In this document: positions 17,878 to 26,844 of the stretch, piece after piece
Layout: every line of letters begins with the position of its first letter
How positions within the stretch are numbered: position 1 is the first letter of the stretch
From: MFD00082-c5 sp963697995
GTDB lineage: Bacteria > Chlamydiota > Chlamydiia > Chlamydiales > JAJFMB01
Assembly: GCA_963697995.1 (NCBI GenBank)
Contig: OY969110.1
Span: forward strand, 372,001-436,000
Length of the DNA stretch: 64,000 nucleotides
Reading direction: 5' to 3'
Program-made: the position numbers and the translations under genes
Notes under the pieces: model-generated
The model's input: the letters and a program-made list of their open reading frames with translations, nothing else
What the model was told of the DNA's origin: nothing
Databases searched by the model: none

Positions 17878-18981
17878 TTAATTATAAACTTTTTCTGTAA
17901 GAAGTTCTGAATTATTTTTTCTTATCTGCTCATCTTTTAAAGCTTTTTCCCAAAACTCAGGGTGCTCTTTATACCACCTAATCGTCATTTGAATCCCTTC
18001 TTCAAACGAGATGAGTGGGGACCAATTAAGAAGTTTTTTAGCCTTTTCTGTTGATGAAATATGCTTCTCGACTTGACCTGGACGATCGATTCCATACTGA
18101 ATTTTTGTCTCGTCTAAATGAAAATGGGAAGCGACAATTTTAGCAATCTCTAAAACAGAAGTCGTTTTCCCCGACCCACAATTGATCACTTGATTCTTTA
18201 TCGAATCGTAATCATTCATATGAAGAGCTGCATCGACAGCCCTTGCCATATCGGTGACATGAATGAAATCTCTCAATTGCTCGCCTGATCCATGAATTAA
18301 AAGGGGCTCATTGTTGATCGCAAAGGTAATAAACTTAGGAATCACTTTTTCAACGTACTGATTGGGTCCATAATTGTTAAAAAATCTAAGAATAGTGACA
18401 GGAATATCGTAGGTGCAGCCGTAGGCAAAAACGGTTCTATCAGCCCCAAGTTTAGAAGCGGCATAAGGAGACCTGGCATTTAAAGGGTGCTCTTCGTCGA
18501 TCTTATCCCCTTCACAAGTACCATAAACCTCGCTTGTAGAAATATGGACAAACCTTTCTACGGTTTTCTTATGCTTAACAAGAAAATGCATTAAGTTTCT
18601 CGTACCCATCACATTCGTTTCAAAAAAAACCTCATCATTGCTAATACTTCTCGAAACATCGCTCTCAGCTGCAAAATGAACAATAAAATCTGTTTTCTTA
18701 AAAATCTCATCGACGATTTTTTTATCGCAAATTGATCCTAGAATGAAGGAGAACCTTTTTGAATTTCTAATCGATTCAGGGATATTCTCCAGTCGCCCCG
18801 AATAGCTCAAAGAGTCTAAAACGACAATATTGTAGTCTGGATATTTATCGAACATGTACGCGACAAAATTGGATCCCATAAACCCAGCTCCACCGGTCAC
18901 TAAAACAGTTTTAGAGGCGCCAAATAACCCACTTTGACACAAAATTAACAACAAGACACTTAAAACCTTATACATGAACAC
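17878..18981 (-). CDS. exported NDP-sugar 4,6-dehydratase (RmlB-like)
   Basis: 367 residues. A hydrophobic signal peptide (MYKVLSVLLLILCQSGLFGA) precedes the NAD-binding VLVTGGAGFMGSNFV at about residues 26-40. Also visible are FAAESDVSRSI, the TSEVYG serine/threonine region, the catalytic YAASK, and ILRFFNNYGPNQYVEKVIPKF. These assign it to the dTDP/UDP-glucose 4,6-dehydratase group of extended SDRs. The SDR fold, which binds NAD, normally works in the cytosol. It is the first gene of a two-gene unit with the epimerase/reductase, and both carry signal peptides. The exact donor base (UDP or dTDP) cannot be read here, but the partner enzyme favours UDP. A start two codons later (MYK) is equally possible. 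Confidence 0.83.
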   Translation of the reverse strand: MFMYKVLSVLLLILCQSGLFGASKTVLVTGGAGFMGSNFVAYMFDKYPDYNIVVLDSLSYSGRLENIPESIRNSKRFSFILGSICDKKIVDEIFKKTDFIVHFAAESDVSRSISNDEVFFETNVMGTRNLMHFLVKHKKTVERFVHISTSEVYGTCEGDKIDEEHPLNARSPYAASKLGADRTVFAYGCTYDIPVTILRFFNNYGPNQYVEKVIPKFITFAINNEPLLIHGSGEQLRDFIHVTDMARAVDAALHMNDYDSIKNQVINCGSGKTTSVLEIAKIVASHFHLDETKIQYGIDRPGQVEKHISSTEKAKKLLNWSPLISFEEGIQMTIRWYKEHPEFWEKALKDEQIRKNNSELLTEKVYN

Positions 18982-19085
18982 CTTTTTCGCTATTGATTTA
19001 AAAAAACTAAATTATTACGTTACCCAATCTTTTTCAAGAAAAAAGTTCCCTTAACACACCTGTTTATGATAGAATCGAAAATTTT

Positions 19086-19973
19086 ATGAAACTCTTTGAT
19101 CTTTTAACGCTATTTTTTTTTGCGATCCCTGTTTTAGGTTACCCTCAGGTGGCTCGCTGCCCCTTTGATGAAAGAGGATTAACGCTCTATTATTGCGATA
19201 TGAGACAATGGCAAGATTTTACCAATTTTGGCGATACTCTATCTATTATGGTTGTCGAGCGGCTTGTTGGGCATGAGATCAATACTACATTTAATAAATC
19301 ATTCAGCTCGCAATACAACAAAAAGAAACTTTTGGCCATTGGATCAATTCTTCACGGAGCTGAGGACCACGATGTGGTTTGGGGAACGGGAGTGAACGGT
19401 AGACACCCCAACAAAGATGACAAAAAAAATTATCGATTCAAAACACTTGACGTGCGTGCCGTGCGAGGTCCTTTAACGCGCCAATTTCTGATAAGCCTTG
19501 GGATTGATTGCAAAGAAGTTTATGGGGACCCAGCTCTTTTAATTCCACGCCTTTATCCCGAATTTAAAAAACCGAAAAAACCGATGAGAGATTTCATCAT
19601 CATCCCCCATTTTATCGATGAGTCTCTTTTTGTAAATAACCCTCGCATGGTCAGTACGAAAGGAGACCCTAAAAAAATCATAGAAGAGATTCTCAATTCC
19701 CGGTTTGTGATTGCCTCTTCTCTTCACGGAATTGTTGTTGCAGAAGCGTTTGGAATTGCCGCAAGATATGTTAGATTAAGTGAATCAGAGCCCCTCTTCA
19801 AATACCAAGACTACTATGAAGGGACCTCTCGACCCGATTTTAAATTTGCAAAGAGTATCGAAGAGGCTCTTAAAATGGGAGGAGAGAGGCCCCCTATTTG
19901 TGATTTAGAGAAGCTCAAAGAAGCTTTTCCCGCTGAGTTTTATGCTAAAGGAACAGCAATTAAGAAAAAATAA
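19086..19973 (+). CDS. exported polysaccharide pyruvyl transferase family protein
   Basis: 295 residues. Signal peptide MKLFDLLTLFFFAIPVLG, then a polysaccharide pyruvyl transferase domain: NFGDTLSIMVVERL near residues 47-60, the DVRAVRGPLTRQFL stretch near 122-135, the YGDPALLIPRLYP motif, and SSLHGIVVAEAFGI (H of SxHG) near 215-228. Relatives transfer pyruvate from phosphoenolpyruvate to sugars (CsaB, WcaK types) or act as glycosyltransferases. It is followed nine bases later by an in-frame glycosyltransferase ORF. The signal peptide again points to action outside the cytosol. Confidence 0.8.
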   Translation: MKLFDLLTLFFFAIPVLGYPQVARCPFDERGLTLYYCDMRQWQDFTNFGDTLSIMVVERLVGHEINTTFNKSFSSQYNKKKLLAIGSILHGAEDHDVVWGTGVNGRHPNKDDKKNYRFKTLDVRAVRGPLTRQFLISLGIDCKEVYGDPALLIPRLYPEFKKPKKPMRDFIIIPHFIDESLFVNNPRMVSTKGDPKKIIEEILNSRFVIASSLHGIVVAEAFGIAARYVRLSESEPLFKYQDYYEGTSRPDFKFAKSIEEALKMGGERPPICDLEKLKEAFPAEFYAKGTAIKKK

Positions 19974-19982
19974 GGTGTCGCT

Positions 19983-20798
19983 TTGAATAAACATTTAGTC
20001 AAATGGTCTTTGCAAACACAAGAGGGTGATGGGGTAATCGTTGGGTGTGCCAACAACCACGAGTGGATGCTTCCCTGGTGGTGGCTCAACTATAAACTGC
20101 ACAACAACTACCCCGTGACCTTTTTTGACTTTGGCGACATGTCTGAAAGGGCGAAAGAGTGGTGCGAAAAAAGGGGCGAGCTTAAAACCTTAAACCTACC
20201 CGATTTTGTCACCGAAAAGGAAGAGATTCACAAAGATCTTCACGTAGTTTGGGAGCCTTTAGTTTCACAGCTCGATGTTTGGGAAGCGCGCCTTCAATTC
20301 TTTAAAAAACCGTTTGCCTGTCTTCAATCCCCTTATCAAAGAACCGCCTGGATCGATCTGGATGCTCAGGTAAGGCAACCAATCGACATGATTTTCGATT
20401 TTTGTGAGAATTCTTATGGAATGGCCTTGGTTGAAGAGCCTCTTAGCGTAAGAGAGGAGCATGAAGCACTTCATTTACTTGAAAAGGGGGAGATTGAATA
20501 CAATACAGGAGTTGTTGTTTTTAAAAGAGGGGCCAAAGTGATCGAAGAGTGGGCCGAAGAGTGTTTATCAAATAATAAAGATGTAAGAGGTGACCAAGAA
20601 GCTCTCTCTCGCCTTTTTTATAAAAAAAAAGAGAAACTCCCCTCACTCCTTCCCTTTTTTAATTGGAGAGGAAATATGGATCTACCAAAAGAGCAGATCC
20701 AATCGCTTGTCATTATTCATTGGCTTGGCGCTTGCAAAATATTTATTAAAAAACAGATGCAAGTGCTTTCTCAATGTGCCATCGATTTATCGCTATAA
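19983..20798 (+). CDS. GT-A-type glycosyltransferase-like protein
   Basis: 271 residues with a nucleotide-diphospho-sugar transferase appearance. It has an early VIVGCANNHEWMLPWWW segment, a DxD-like motif in RTAWIDLDAQV (about residues 120-130), and late GDQEALSRLFY and VIIHWLGACK stretches typical of GT8/GT77-like enzymes. The start is TTG with AAGG eight bases ahead. The ORF is in the same frame as the upstream pyruvyl transferase, separated only by TAA and three sense codons. It has no signal peptide of its own, unlike the other island enzymes, and could be translationally coupled or, by readthrough, fused to its neighbour. Donor and acceptor are unknown. Confidence 0.65.
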   Translation: MNKHLVKWSLQTQEGDGVIVGCANNHEWMLPWWWLNYKLHNNYPVTFFDFGDMSERAKEWCEKRGELKTLNLPDFVTEKEEIHKDLHVVWEPLVSQLDVWEARLQFFKKPFACLQSPYQRTAWIDLDAQVRQPIDMIFDFCENSYGMALVEEPLSVREEHEALHLLEKGEIEYNTGVVVFKRGAKVIEEWAEECLSNNKDVRGDQEALSRLFYKKKEKLPSLLPFFNWRGNMDLPKEQIQSLVIIHWLGACKIFIKKQMQVLSQCAIDLSL

Positions 20799-21452
20799 CT
20801 CTTTATTTAAAAATAACACTCTTTCAAATTCGAGTTGTTTGACAACGGCTGCTGCCCGAATCATCCCAAGAGCTAATTCTAACTCTTTCTCTGAGGTAGG
20901 CGATGTGGCCTTTTGTTCAAACGCTTTCTCTGCCTCAATATACCATCTCGCAAAGTCTTGCAGATTGTGAACCCTCCATTCCGCCTTAACTTTTTCGGCA
21001 ATTGCACTAATATGGGGAGCAGGTTCTACCTTTAAAGAGCCTTTTAAATGATTAATCCAAGTGGTAATTGCTTGAGATGTTGTGGTATTCGGGTATGTTT
21101 TCTGTAAATTCTCAAGCCCCTTAACGGCATTTTCAAAAATGACCTTTAAAGCTTTCTGAAACTCATTATCTTGTTCTTTTTTGTATTGAAAAACCGCTTT
21201 TTTAATCGTCTCCCCAAAAACGCTTAAATCGTCGTGTCCTTGAGAGGCAAACCTCCGATAGATCGATTGAGAAATGCCAGGAGGCTGTAAATCAAATCCG
21301 TGCTCTGACATCCCCACTTTTGTTCCCTCGAGCTCATACCGCAATAGACCAAGCTTGACAACAGTCAACATCGGATCGAGAACTACTGTTTTTTTTTCAG
21401 TAAATGCATTTAATACTCCGACAAAGGACCCAGCATACTCTAAATACTGCAT
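20793..21452 (-). CDS. hypothetical helical protein in the phoH operon
   Basis: About 219 residues from ATG at 21452, chosen because AAGGAG lies 8 bases upstream; a GTG nine bases earlier is the longer option. The protein is soluble, mixed charge and largely helical in its C-terminal two thirds, with no membrane segment, signal peptide or motif I recognise. It starts 12 bases after the stop of the PIN-PhoH gene and converges with the glycosyltransferase, overlapping its 3' end by 6 bases. Cotranscription with phoH is likely; function unknown. Confidence 0.6.
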   Translation of the reverse strand: MQYLEYAGSFVGVLNAFTEKKTVVLDPMLTVVKLGLLRYELEGTKVGMSEHGFDLQPPGISQSIYRRFASQGHDDLSVFGETIKKAVFQYKKEQDNEFQKALKVIFENAVKGLENLQKTYPNTTTSQAITTWINHLKGSLKVEPAPHISAIAEKVKAEWRVHNLQDFARWYIEAEKAFEQKATSPTSEKELELALGMIRAAAVVKQLEFERVLFLNKEL

Positions 21453-21464
21453 GAAAAACACTCC

Positions 21465-22766
21465 TTACAAAATTTCTGCCGCTATCGCTGCAAGCTCTGA
21501 GCGCTCCGTTTTTTCCAAAGTGATGTGCCCAAAAATTTTCTGATCGGAAAATTTTGCGACAGCATACGTCAAACCATTTGAGTCTTGATCGAGATACGGG
21601 TTATCAATCTGGGTGGGATCCCCTGTTAAAATCACTTTTGTTCCCTCGCCAGCTCTTGAGATAATCGTTTTTACCTCGTGAGGCGTTAAGTTTTGCGCCT
21701 CATCGACAATGATAAACATTTTTGGCAAAGAGCGACCTCTAATATAAGTCACAGCTTCCATCTCGATTTTTTTACTCTCAGTCACAAAGCGCATCGTTTC
21801 ACTTGTTTCTTGCCCCGAAGATTCACACAAATACTCGAGGTTATCGTAAATTGGCTGCATCCAGTGAAACAGTTTTTCCTCTTTAGTTCCAGGTAAATAT
21901 CCAATATCTCTTCCTAAAGGAATGATAGGACGGCTAACCAAAATTTTTGTATAAACTCCTTCATCAAACACCTTTCTTAACCCGCAAGCAAGAGCTAGCA
22001 ATGTTTTTCCGGTTCCTGCAGGCCCAATCAAAGTCACAAGCTTTATATCGTCTCGCAAAATCACATCCGCTGCACACTTTTGCTCCACATTCCTTGGCTT
22101 TAAACCCCAAATCGTCGTCTGCCTAATCAAAGATTCTAACTTTTTAGTGTCGGGATTATACTTTCCAATGGCAGAGGAGTGTTCAACTGAATTTAATACA
22201 CAGTATTCATTTGGATGAAAATCAGTTTTACCCACATCGACCGAGCCGTCTTTAAAAAACAGATCGATAAGATGCTTATCGACTTCAAGCTTCGTTATCC
22301 CTTTATAAATCCGATCAAACGAGTACTTTAAGTTTTCATAATCTTCAGCTTCTAACCCAATTGCCTGAGCCTTAACCCTTGCCGCAAAGTCTTTCGAGAC
22401 AAAAATAACTGTTTCCCCCCTTTGCTGCAAGCCTCTTGCAAGGGTCAACGTTCTGTTTTCCCCGGCTCCCGGAGAAAAAACACCTCTTGATTTTTCGTGT
22501 AAATCATCTAGCTGAATCCTGACTAATGACCCATTCGGCATCTCAATTCCGGTGTGCAGGTTCCCTTTTCCCAAACCGTTTAACGAGTCTAGTAACCGAA
22601 AGACCATCCGAGAGTTTTTACCAGCGTCACTTGAGAAACTTTTTTGCTTATCGAGCTCTTCTATGACCGAAATGGGAATCACAACAAAATGGCGTTCAAA
22701 TTTCTCAATCGACTGAGGGTCGTATAACAAAACGCTGGTATCTAGAACGAAAGTTTTTTTACTCAA
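21465..22766 (-). CDS. PIN-PhoH family ATPase/ribonuclease
   Basis: 433 residues. The N-terminal PIN domain begins with TFVLDTSVLLYDP (acidic Asp at ~9) and includes VIEELDKQK, with further acidic residues by ~130. The C-terminal PhoH domain has Walker A IGPAGTGKTLLALA (about 240-253), RPIIPLGRDIGYLPG, and Walker B FIIVDEAQNLTP (about 350). It ends in the LTGDPTQID motif (about 378). PIN-PhoH proteins (PhoH2 group) couple RNA unwinding with cleavage. It is a cytosolic housekeeping-type gene of normal length, first in a two-gene operon with 20793-21452. Confidence 0.92.
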   Translation of the reverse strand: MSKKTFVLDTSVLLYDPQSIEKFERHFVVIPISVIEELDKQKSFSSDAGKNSRMVFRLLDSLNGLGKGNLHTGIEMPNGSLVRIQLDDLHEKSRGVFSPGAGENRTLTLARGLQQRGETVIFVSKDFAARVKAQAIGLEAEDYENLKYSFDRIYKGITKLEVDKHLIDLFFKDGSVDVGKTDFHPNEYCVLNSVEHSSAIGKYNPDTKKLESLIRQTTIWGLKPRNVEQKCAADVILRDDIKLVTLIGPAGTGKTLLALACGLRKVFDEGVYTKILVSRPIIPLGRDIGYLPGTKEEKLFHWMQPIYDNLEYLCESSGQETSETMRFVTESKKIEMEAVTYIRGRSLPKMFIIVDEAQNLTPHEVKTIISRAGEGTKVILTGDPTQIDNPYLDQDSNGLTYAVAKFSDQKIFGHITLEKTERSELAAIAAEIL

Positions 22767-22910
22767 TTTTGAACTCCGGGCTTTATTTTGTCTCTTTTTA
22801 GCACTCTAATAAAAGGGGCAAAAAAAAGTAAGTCCAAACTTCTTTATCGCTCTTAAGGTGAGACTTCTCCCTTAAAATCAGATTGTTAAAGCGCCAATAT
22901 CCTCTATTAT

Positions 22911-23366
22911 CTATCTAAAAAAACATTCCCCGGGAAGCAATAAATGCTCCTTTCCATACTCAGATGCTAAAAAACTAAGCACTTCCATCTCGTCTCTTCT
23001 AAACTCAGAGGCTTTAGACCGATTAATGATATGTTCTACTGCAAAAAGGATTAAATCATCCACCTGATACGTTTCTGCAAAATGGTACAAATTGAGTAGA
23101 TACCGATTAGAGAGCGACTCTTCTAAAAGAAACTCCTCCCCTCCATAGACAAACCCAATAAATCCTTGGACGATATCGCTTGGAAATTCAAGATCAATTT
23201 TTTTTCTCTCAGCAAGAACCCCAATCACTTCACTCAAGGAGCTTCCAAATAAAACAGAATGTACCTCAAAGACATCTCCTTCCATGGACCTGATCTTAAG
23301 ATCGCACTGAAGAGGTTCATCAGGATAATAAATCTCATTTGGGGCATAAGATGAGCGAATTAACAT
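22911..23366 (-). CDS. BTB/POZ-domain protein, probable effector
   Basis: 151 residues with the BTB/POZ order: a strand pair around LKIRSMEGDVFEVHSVLFGSS, where VHS-x-V-L is the classical F-x-x-H-x-x-L motif. Then follow LEFPSDIVQGFIGFVYGG (the x-x-F-x-x-F-x-Y-x-G segment) and helices LLNLYHFAETYQVDDLI. The C-terminal ~35 residues extend like the start of a BACK domain. BTB proteins recruit substrates to Cullin-3 ubiquitin ligases in eukaryotes, and several amoeba-associated chlamydiae encode them as presumed effectors. There is no signal peptide. It stands alone between phoH and the outer-membrane gene. Confidence 0.75.
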   Translation of the reverse strand: MLIRSSYAPNEIYYPDEPLQCDLKIRSMEGDVFEVHSVLFGSSLSEVIGVLAERKKIDLEFPSDIVQGFIGFVYGGEEFLLEESLSNRYLLNLYHFAETYQVDDLILFAVEHIINRSKASEFRRDEMEVLSFLASEYGKEHLLLPGECFFR

Positions 23367-23528
23367 AAGACAACTCCTTTGAGCAAAAAAAAGAGGTTGA
23401 TGCTACCATAACAGACAAATTTTGACTATATCTTTAAATGATAAGGATCAAAAAAATTAAACCATTAAAAATTCTTGACTAATGCCCCCCAAAAACATCT
23501 ATGATAGAACTTATCAAAAAAAACTAAG

Positions 23529-24503
23529 ATGAGATCTATGTATAAGTTATTTTTCCTTTTCCCCTTAATAATGTCTTCTCTATTTGCAGAAGAGAGCAAC
23601 TGTAAAGAGCCAAAAGTTGAGCAAGTTTCTGAGAGAAAAGAGGCTACTGACACAAAAAAGGAGGAGGAGAAGAAGTGCGACGAAAAAAAGGAGGAGGCTG
23701 CCGATGAAAAACCGATTAAAAAAGGAAACCTTTTGCTAAGAGGATCGCAGCAGCCGACGCCACTGATTGCCTTTGGAGAGCGTGTGATCGACAGTGGGGA
23801 AGTGCAAGCCTTATTTTATGGCGATTATTTCAAGACGACGAAAGGTTATTATATTGACACAGTGCCGGGTTTAGTTTACGGGATTAATGATTCACTTTCG
23901 GTATTTATTAATTTTCCGTTTATACCAACGTATAAGGATTTATGTGATCGCTCATCGGGCCCTGGAGATATTTTTGTTCAGTTTGAGTACGCTTTTTACA
24001 ACAAGACAACAAGGTGCTCCTCGAGACAAGCCACGGTCGTCACAAATATTTCATTTCCTACGGGATCATCCCATAGTAAACCTGCAACAGGTATAGGATC
24101 GCCGAGCTTTTTTCTTGGGACGACGTACAATTACACGGGGACTTACTGGTTGAGCTTCGCATCTGGGGGAGTGATTTTCCCAACCTTTCGGGATAACAAC
24201 AAGCATTCCGATATTTATTTATACCAATGGGGTATAGGTCATAACATACCTGCGCCAAAAGGTTGCATCTTAGCTTGGATATTAGAGTTTGACGGACTTT
24301 ATTCTTATAGAAATATAGTGAATTGTTGTGTTGATCCAAATTCTGGGGGTAATATTCTTTATGTGACTCCCTCTCTTTGGTTTTCCAACAATAAATTTTT
24401 TCTACAGATTGGTGCAGGTGGCGTCGTAACGCAACAACCTAACGGAAAGCAATCTAAGTATACGTATCAGATTGTATGGAATGCGGGTTGGACTTTTAAT
24501 TAG
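23529..24503 (+). CDS. exported outer-membrane beta-barrel protein
   Basis: 324 residues; start at 23529, or nine bases later at a second ATG. A signal peptide (MYKLFFLFPLIMSSLFA) is followed by a ~45-residue Lys/Glu/Cys-rich linker. Next come alternating amphipathic strands ending in an aromatic/polar terminus (IVWNAGWTFN) typical of barrels. The strand content (LVYGINDSLSVFINFPF, TVVTNISFPTG) resembles transporter-like barrels of the MetA-pathway/Phenol_MetA_deg group. It is richer in cysteine than usual, fitting the disulphide-crosslinked chlamydial outer membrane. Monocistronic; element copy 2 lies just downstream. Confidence 0.65.
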   Translation: MRSMYKLFFLFPLIMSSLFAEESNCKEPKVEQVSERKEATDTKKEEEKKCDEKKEEAADEKPIKKGNLLLRGSQQPTPLIAFGERVIDSGEVQALFYGDYFKTTKGYYIDTVPGLVYGINDSLSVFINFPFIPTYKDLCDRSSGPGDIFVQFEYAFYNKTTRCSSRQATVVTNISFPTGSSHSKPATGIGSPSFFLGTTYNYTGTYWLSFASGGVIFPTFRDNNKHSDIYLYQWGIGHNIPAPKGCILAWILEFDGLYSYRNIVNCCVDPNSGGNILYVTPSLWFSNNKFFLQIGAGGVVTQQPNGKQSKYTYQIVWNAGWTFN

Positions 24504-24554
24504 AGGTGATTACCTTTAAAAAAAGTGTATAGAGTGACTGTTTAAGGTTATCTA

Positions 24555-24825
24555 GTCGGCCCTGAAAAAGTAAGGGTTCCTTGAGAAAAATTTGCAGTTA
24601 AAGAGGAAGAGAGACATAGCCTATTTTGCACGGTTTAATTATATGCCAATGAGAAAAGCTTAAAAATTTCGCGAATGGAACACGCACTCTCCAAAGAAAA
24701 AGTGATCCTTTTGCAACAAAAAAAGCGGTGAACGACGCCCCCCTTCACAAGGTTTGGTGAGGAGTAAAACGCCTTTTTTGTCAAAAGGGGCACTTTTTAT
24801 TGGAGAGGACTTTTTCAGGGCCGAC
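24555..24825 (-). mobile_element. miniature inverted-repeat element, copy 2 (opposite orientation)
   Basis: 271 bp with both 17-bp ends GTCGGCCCTGAAAAAGT intact, in reverse orientation to the other copies. The flanks are TATCTA and TACATA, which match the TAnnTA target pattern but are not identical to each other. This suggests an old or recombined insertion. Confidence 0.9.
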
Positions 24826-24829
24826 TACA

Positions 24830-25254
24830 TATCACGAATATCGTATAAATCATGTTTTTTGTTTGGGCAAAATTTTCAATTTTCTTGGCGTCTTTGGATT
24901 TTTTCCCAAGGAGAATCTACAAGGGCTCCAAGCCTCTTCATCAAAAAAGCTTAAAAGATCTTTCCTGGCTTTTGACTATCAGTATGACAAAATGAGATTG
25001 GTAAGTGTACTTTTCTTAAAATCTTCCGAATTGCTTGTAAAGCGATTTGCTTTCCCGTGAGTGTATCTTCTAAAAGTATTTTTTTTCGCGAAGCACAAAC
25101 ATGATAAATTGGATACGCATGATATACTTGATAAAGTTTCGTTGCTTTTTTGGGCTCTACCCAAAAAAAGGGGGTGATTGAACCAGCGGCTCCACTGCTC
25201 CGTGCCTCTTGCGCCTCCGCGTTTAGAAACCTTCTTAACTTTTGCCATTTAGTA
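24830..25254. other. intergenic remnant region without an assignable gene
   Basis: Short ORFs on both strands here start inside the transposon or lack support. A minus-strand frame of about 95 codons (24955-25240, reading KLYQVYHAYPIYHV, then KKILLEDTLTGKQIALQA) looks protein-like. It has no proper start and meets stops at its end. It may be the tail of a decayed gene. I see no RNA gene. Confidence 0.3.
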
Positions 25255-25287
25255 GGGAGGGGACTTTTACAAGTCCCCTCCCTTTTT
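25255..25287 (+). terminator. strong intrinsic terminator hairpin
   Basis: A perfect 12-bp stem GGGAGGGGACTT/AAGTCCCCTCCC with loop TTAC, followed by TTTTT on the + strand. It lies 3 bases past the stop of the minus-strand nrdJ gene but the U-run is on the other strand, so it fits termination of rightward transcription best. On the minus strand the run of As precedes the stem. Confidence 0.65.
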
Positions 25288-25289
25288 AG

Positions 25290-26844
25290 TTATCTTACTG
25301 GGCAAGCGCCGTTTAAACAAGACTCTTGAAGCTCGTCGTCTCTTGCCTCAAGACCTGTATAATCGATCTCTTTTAGCTTTGCAGTGTACTCGTTATACTC
25401 CTCTTCCGTAACAACCTCTTGCGGCAAGTAGGCGTATCCCAAGTCTTCTGCCTTCTTCGTCGGATCGTTTCTGAAAAGAAACGACACCCCAACGTAGGTA
25501 TCCCAGTTATTGGAGAGCCAGTCGATAATCTCAGGCACTTCGGAAGGATCGTAGGAGATCGTATTCGAAACGTTTTGCTCACACCAGGTCTCTTGTAAAA
25601 TGCGGTACCACTCGAGTTGCTGAACCGCTGAATCTTGGTTCACATCGACCTCTTCTACCTTCCCATTCTTTCTTGTTACAGTCTTTCTCGTGAAAGGAAT
25701 GTTGTCGTATTTCACCGCAAATTTTACCAAAACAGACTCTGGCTCATAAGGCTTTTCTACAACGCTGTAACCTGCTTTTTCAAACCTTGCGACCAATGGA
25801 TCGTGCTTTGAAAAAGTCACGTTATTAAAGATATACTTTCCTAAAGGCAAGTGGATTCCCTCAGGCACTTCACCCCACTCGTATGTCCCCATAATTTTGC
25901 TGACTGTCCCGCTTGGCTTAACTGTCGTGACGTTTTTGGGAAGAGGTGAATTCAGCTCGTTTGCCATGCTGTAGGCAGCACTTACCGTAATGTTTCTCAT
26001 TCTCTTAAAGTCATAAGCTGTCAAATCGGGACGAGCACGTATCCCTGTTAAACCAACGCCGCAAAGATGGAGGAATTGGTTATTTAAATGCCAAGCCTCT
26101 TGTAGAATCTCATCGCGAAGATCAACCATCGTCTGTCTGTAATTCATCCGCCCGGCTAAGTAAAGAGCCCTCTCAAGACCCACTTTATCCCCTTTAAACG
26201 CAAGGACATTCACTTCAGTTAAGTTACAGAAGCACTTGTTACCAAGCAAAATCTCACCACAGGGGTTACACCCTTTAAACCAAGGAGCGCGTCTCTCAGC
26301 TTCAGCTGCGTTATAAAGGCCAGGCTCTGATCCACCCGACTCTAAAATCATCTTAAAGATATGCTCAAGCTCTTTCTTTGAAGGCTTGGTGTAAAAAAGA
26401 AGGCTGTTGTTTGATTGTTGACGATGCGCTTTATCTTTTAACCACCACTCTTTTTTCGCTAAAGCAAACTCCTCCCACTCAGGCTGACCATACTCGAAAA
26501 GAGCAATCTGAGCTGAGCGTCTCGAGGAAAGAATCGTTCCCAAAAGGTTGACGATATCTAAAATATCCATGCGAGAAAGAAGTTGATCTGCCCTGTCTGA
26601 TAAGATCTGAGCAATCTTTTTAAACGCTTTGGCAATTTGCTCATCGCCAGAAGAGATCCATCCATACCCTTTAAGTCTTGTTCCCGCAGGACGAATCTCT
26701 GAAAAATCAAGCACGAGGCGCTTGGCTGGAAACTTTCCTGCAATCAGCTTTCCAATCGATTTTGCCCAAGCAATCGCTGAATCTCCCACTTTAATCGTCC
26801 ATGTTCTTGTCACAGGATCGTAAGTCTCGACGTTGTTTTGTACG
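25290..26844 (-). CDS. nrdJ: class II (B12-dependent) ribonucleotide reductase, C-terminal part after frameshift
   Basis: The downstream ~510 residues of an RTPR-type adenosylcobalamin-dependent ribonucleoside-triphosphate reductase. Key segments are VGDSAIAWAKSIGKL, DFSEIRPAGTRLKGYGWISSGD, CNPCGEILL with adjacent catalytic/thiyl region, NLTEVNVLAF, and TTVKPSGTVSKI. The C-terminus ends ESCLNGACPVR with the redox cysteine pair. The frame continues upstream of the nominal GTG (26813) as VQNNVETYDPVTRTW, so no separate start is needed. It joins the N-terminal ORF at 26791-27306 through a one-base shift near a G5 run (26845-26849). It makes deoxyribonucleotides with cobalamin; activity depends on whether the shift is real. 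Confidence 0.85.

Noticed and set aside
24979..25248. 89-codon minus ORF beginning MAKVKKVSKRGG
   Set aside because: No SD, a mixed-composition tail, and an alternative frame of the same stretch is equally protein-like; not called as a gene.
25255..25287. Hairpin as the nrdJ terminator
   Set aside because: The U-run is on the + strand, so it does not fit termination of the minus-strand nrdJ well; annotated for rightward transcription.
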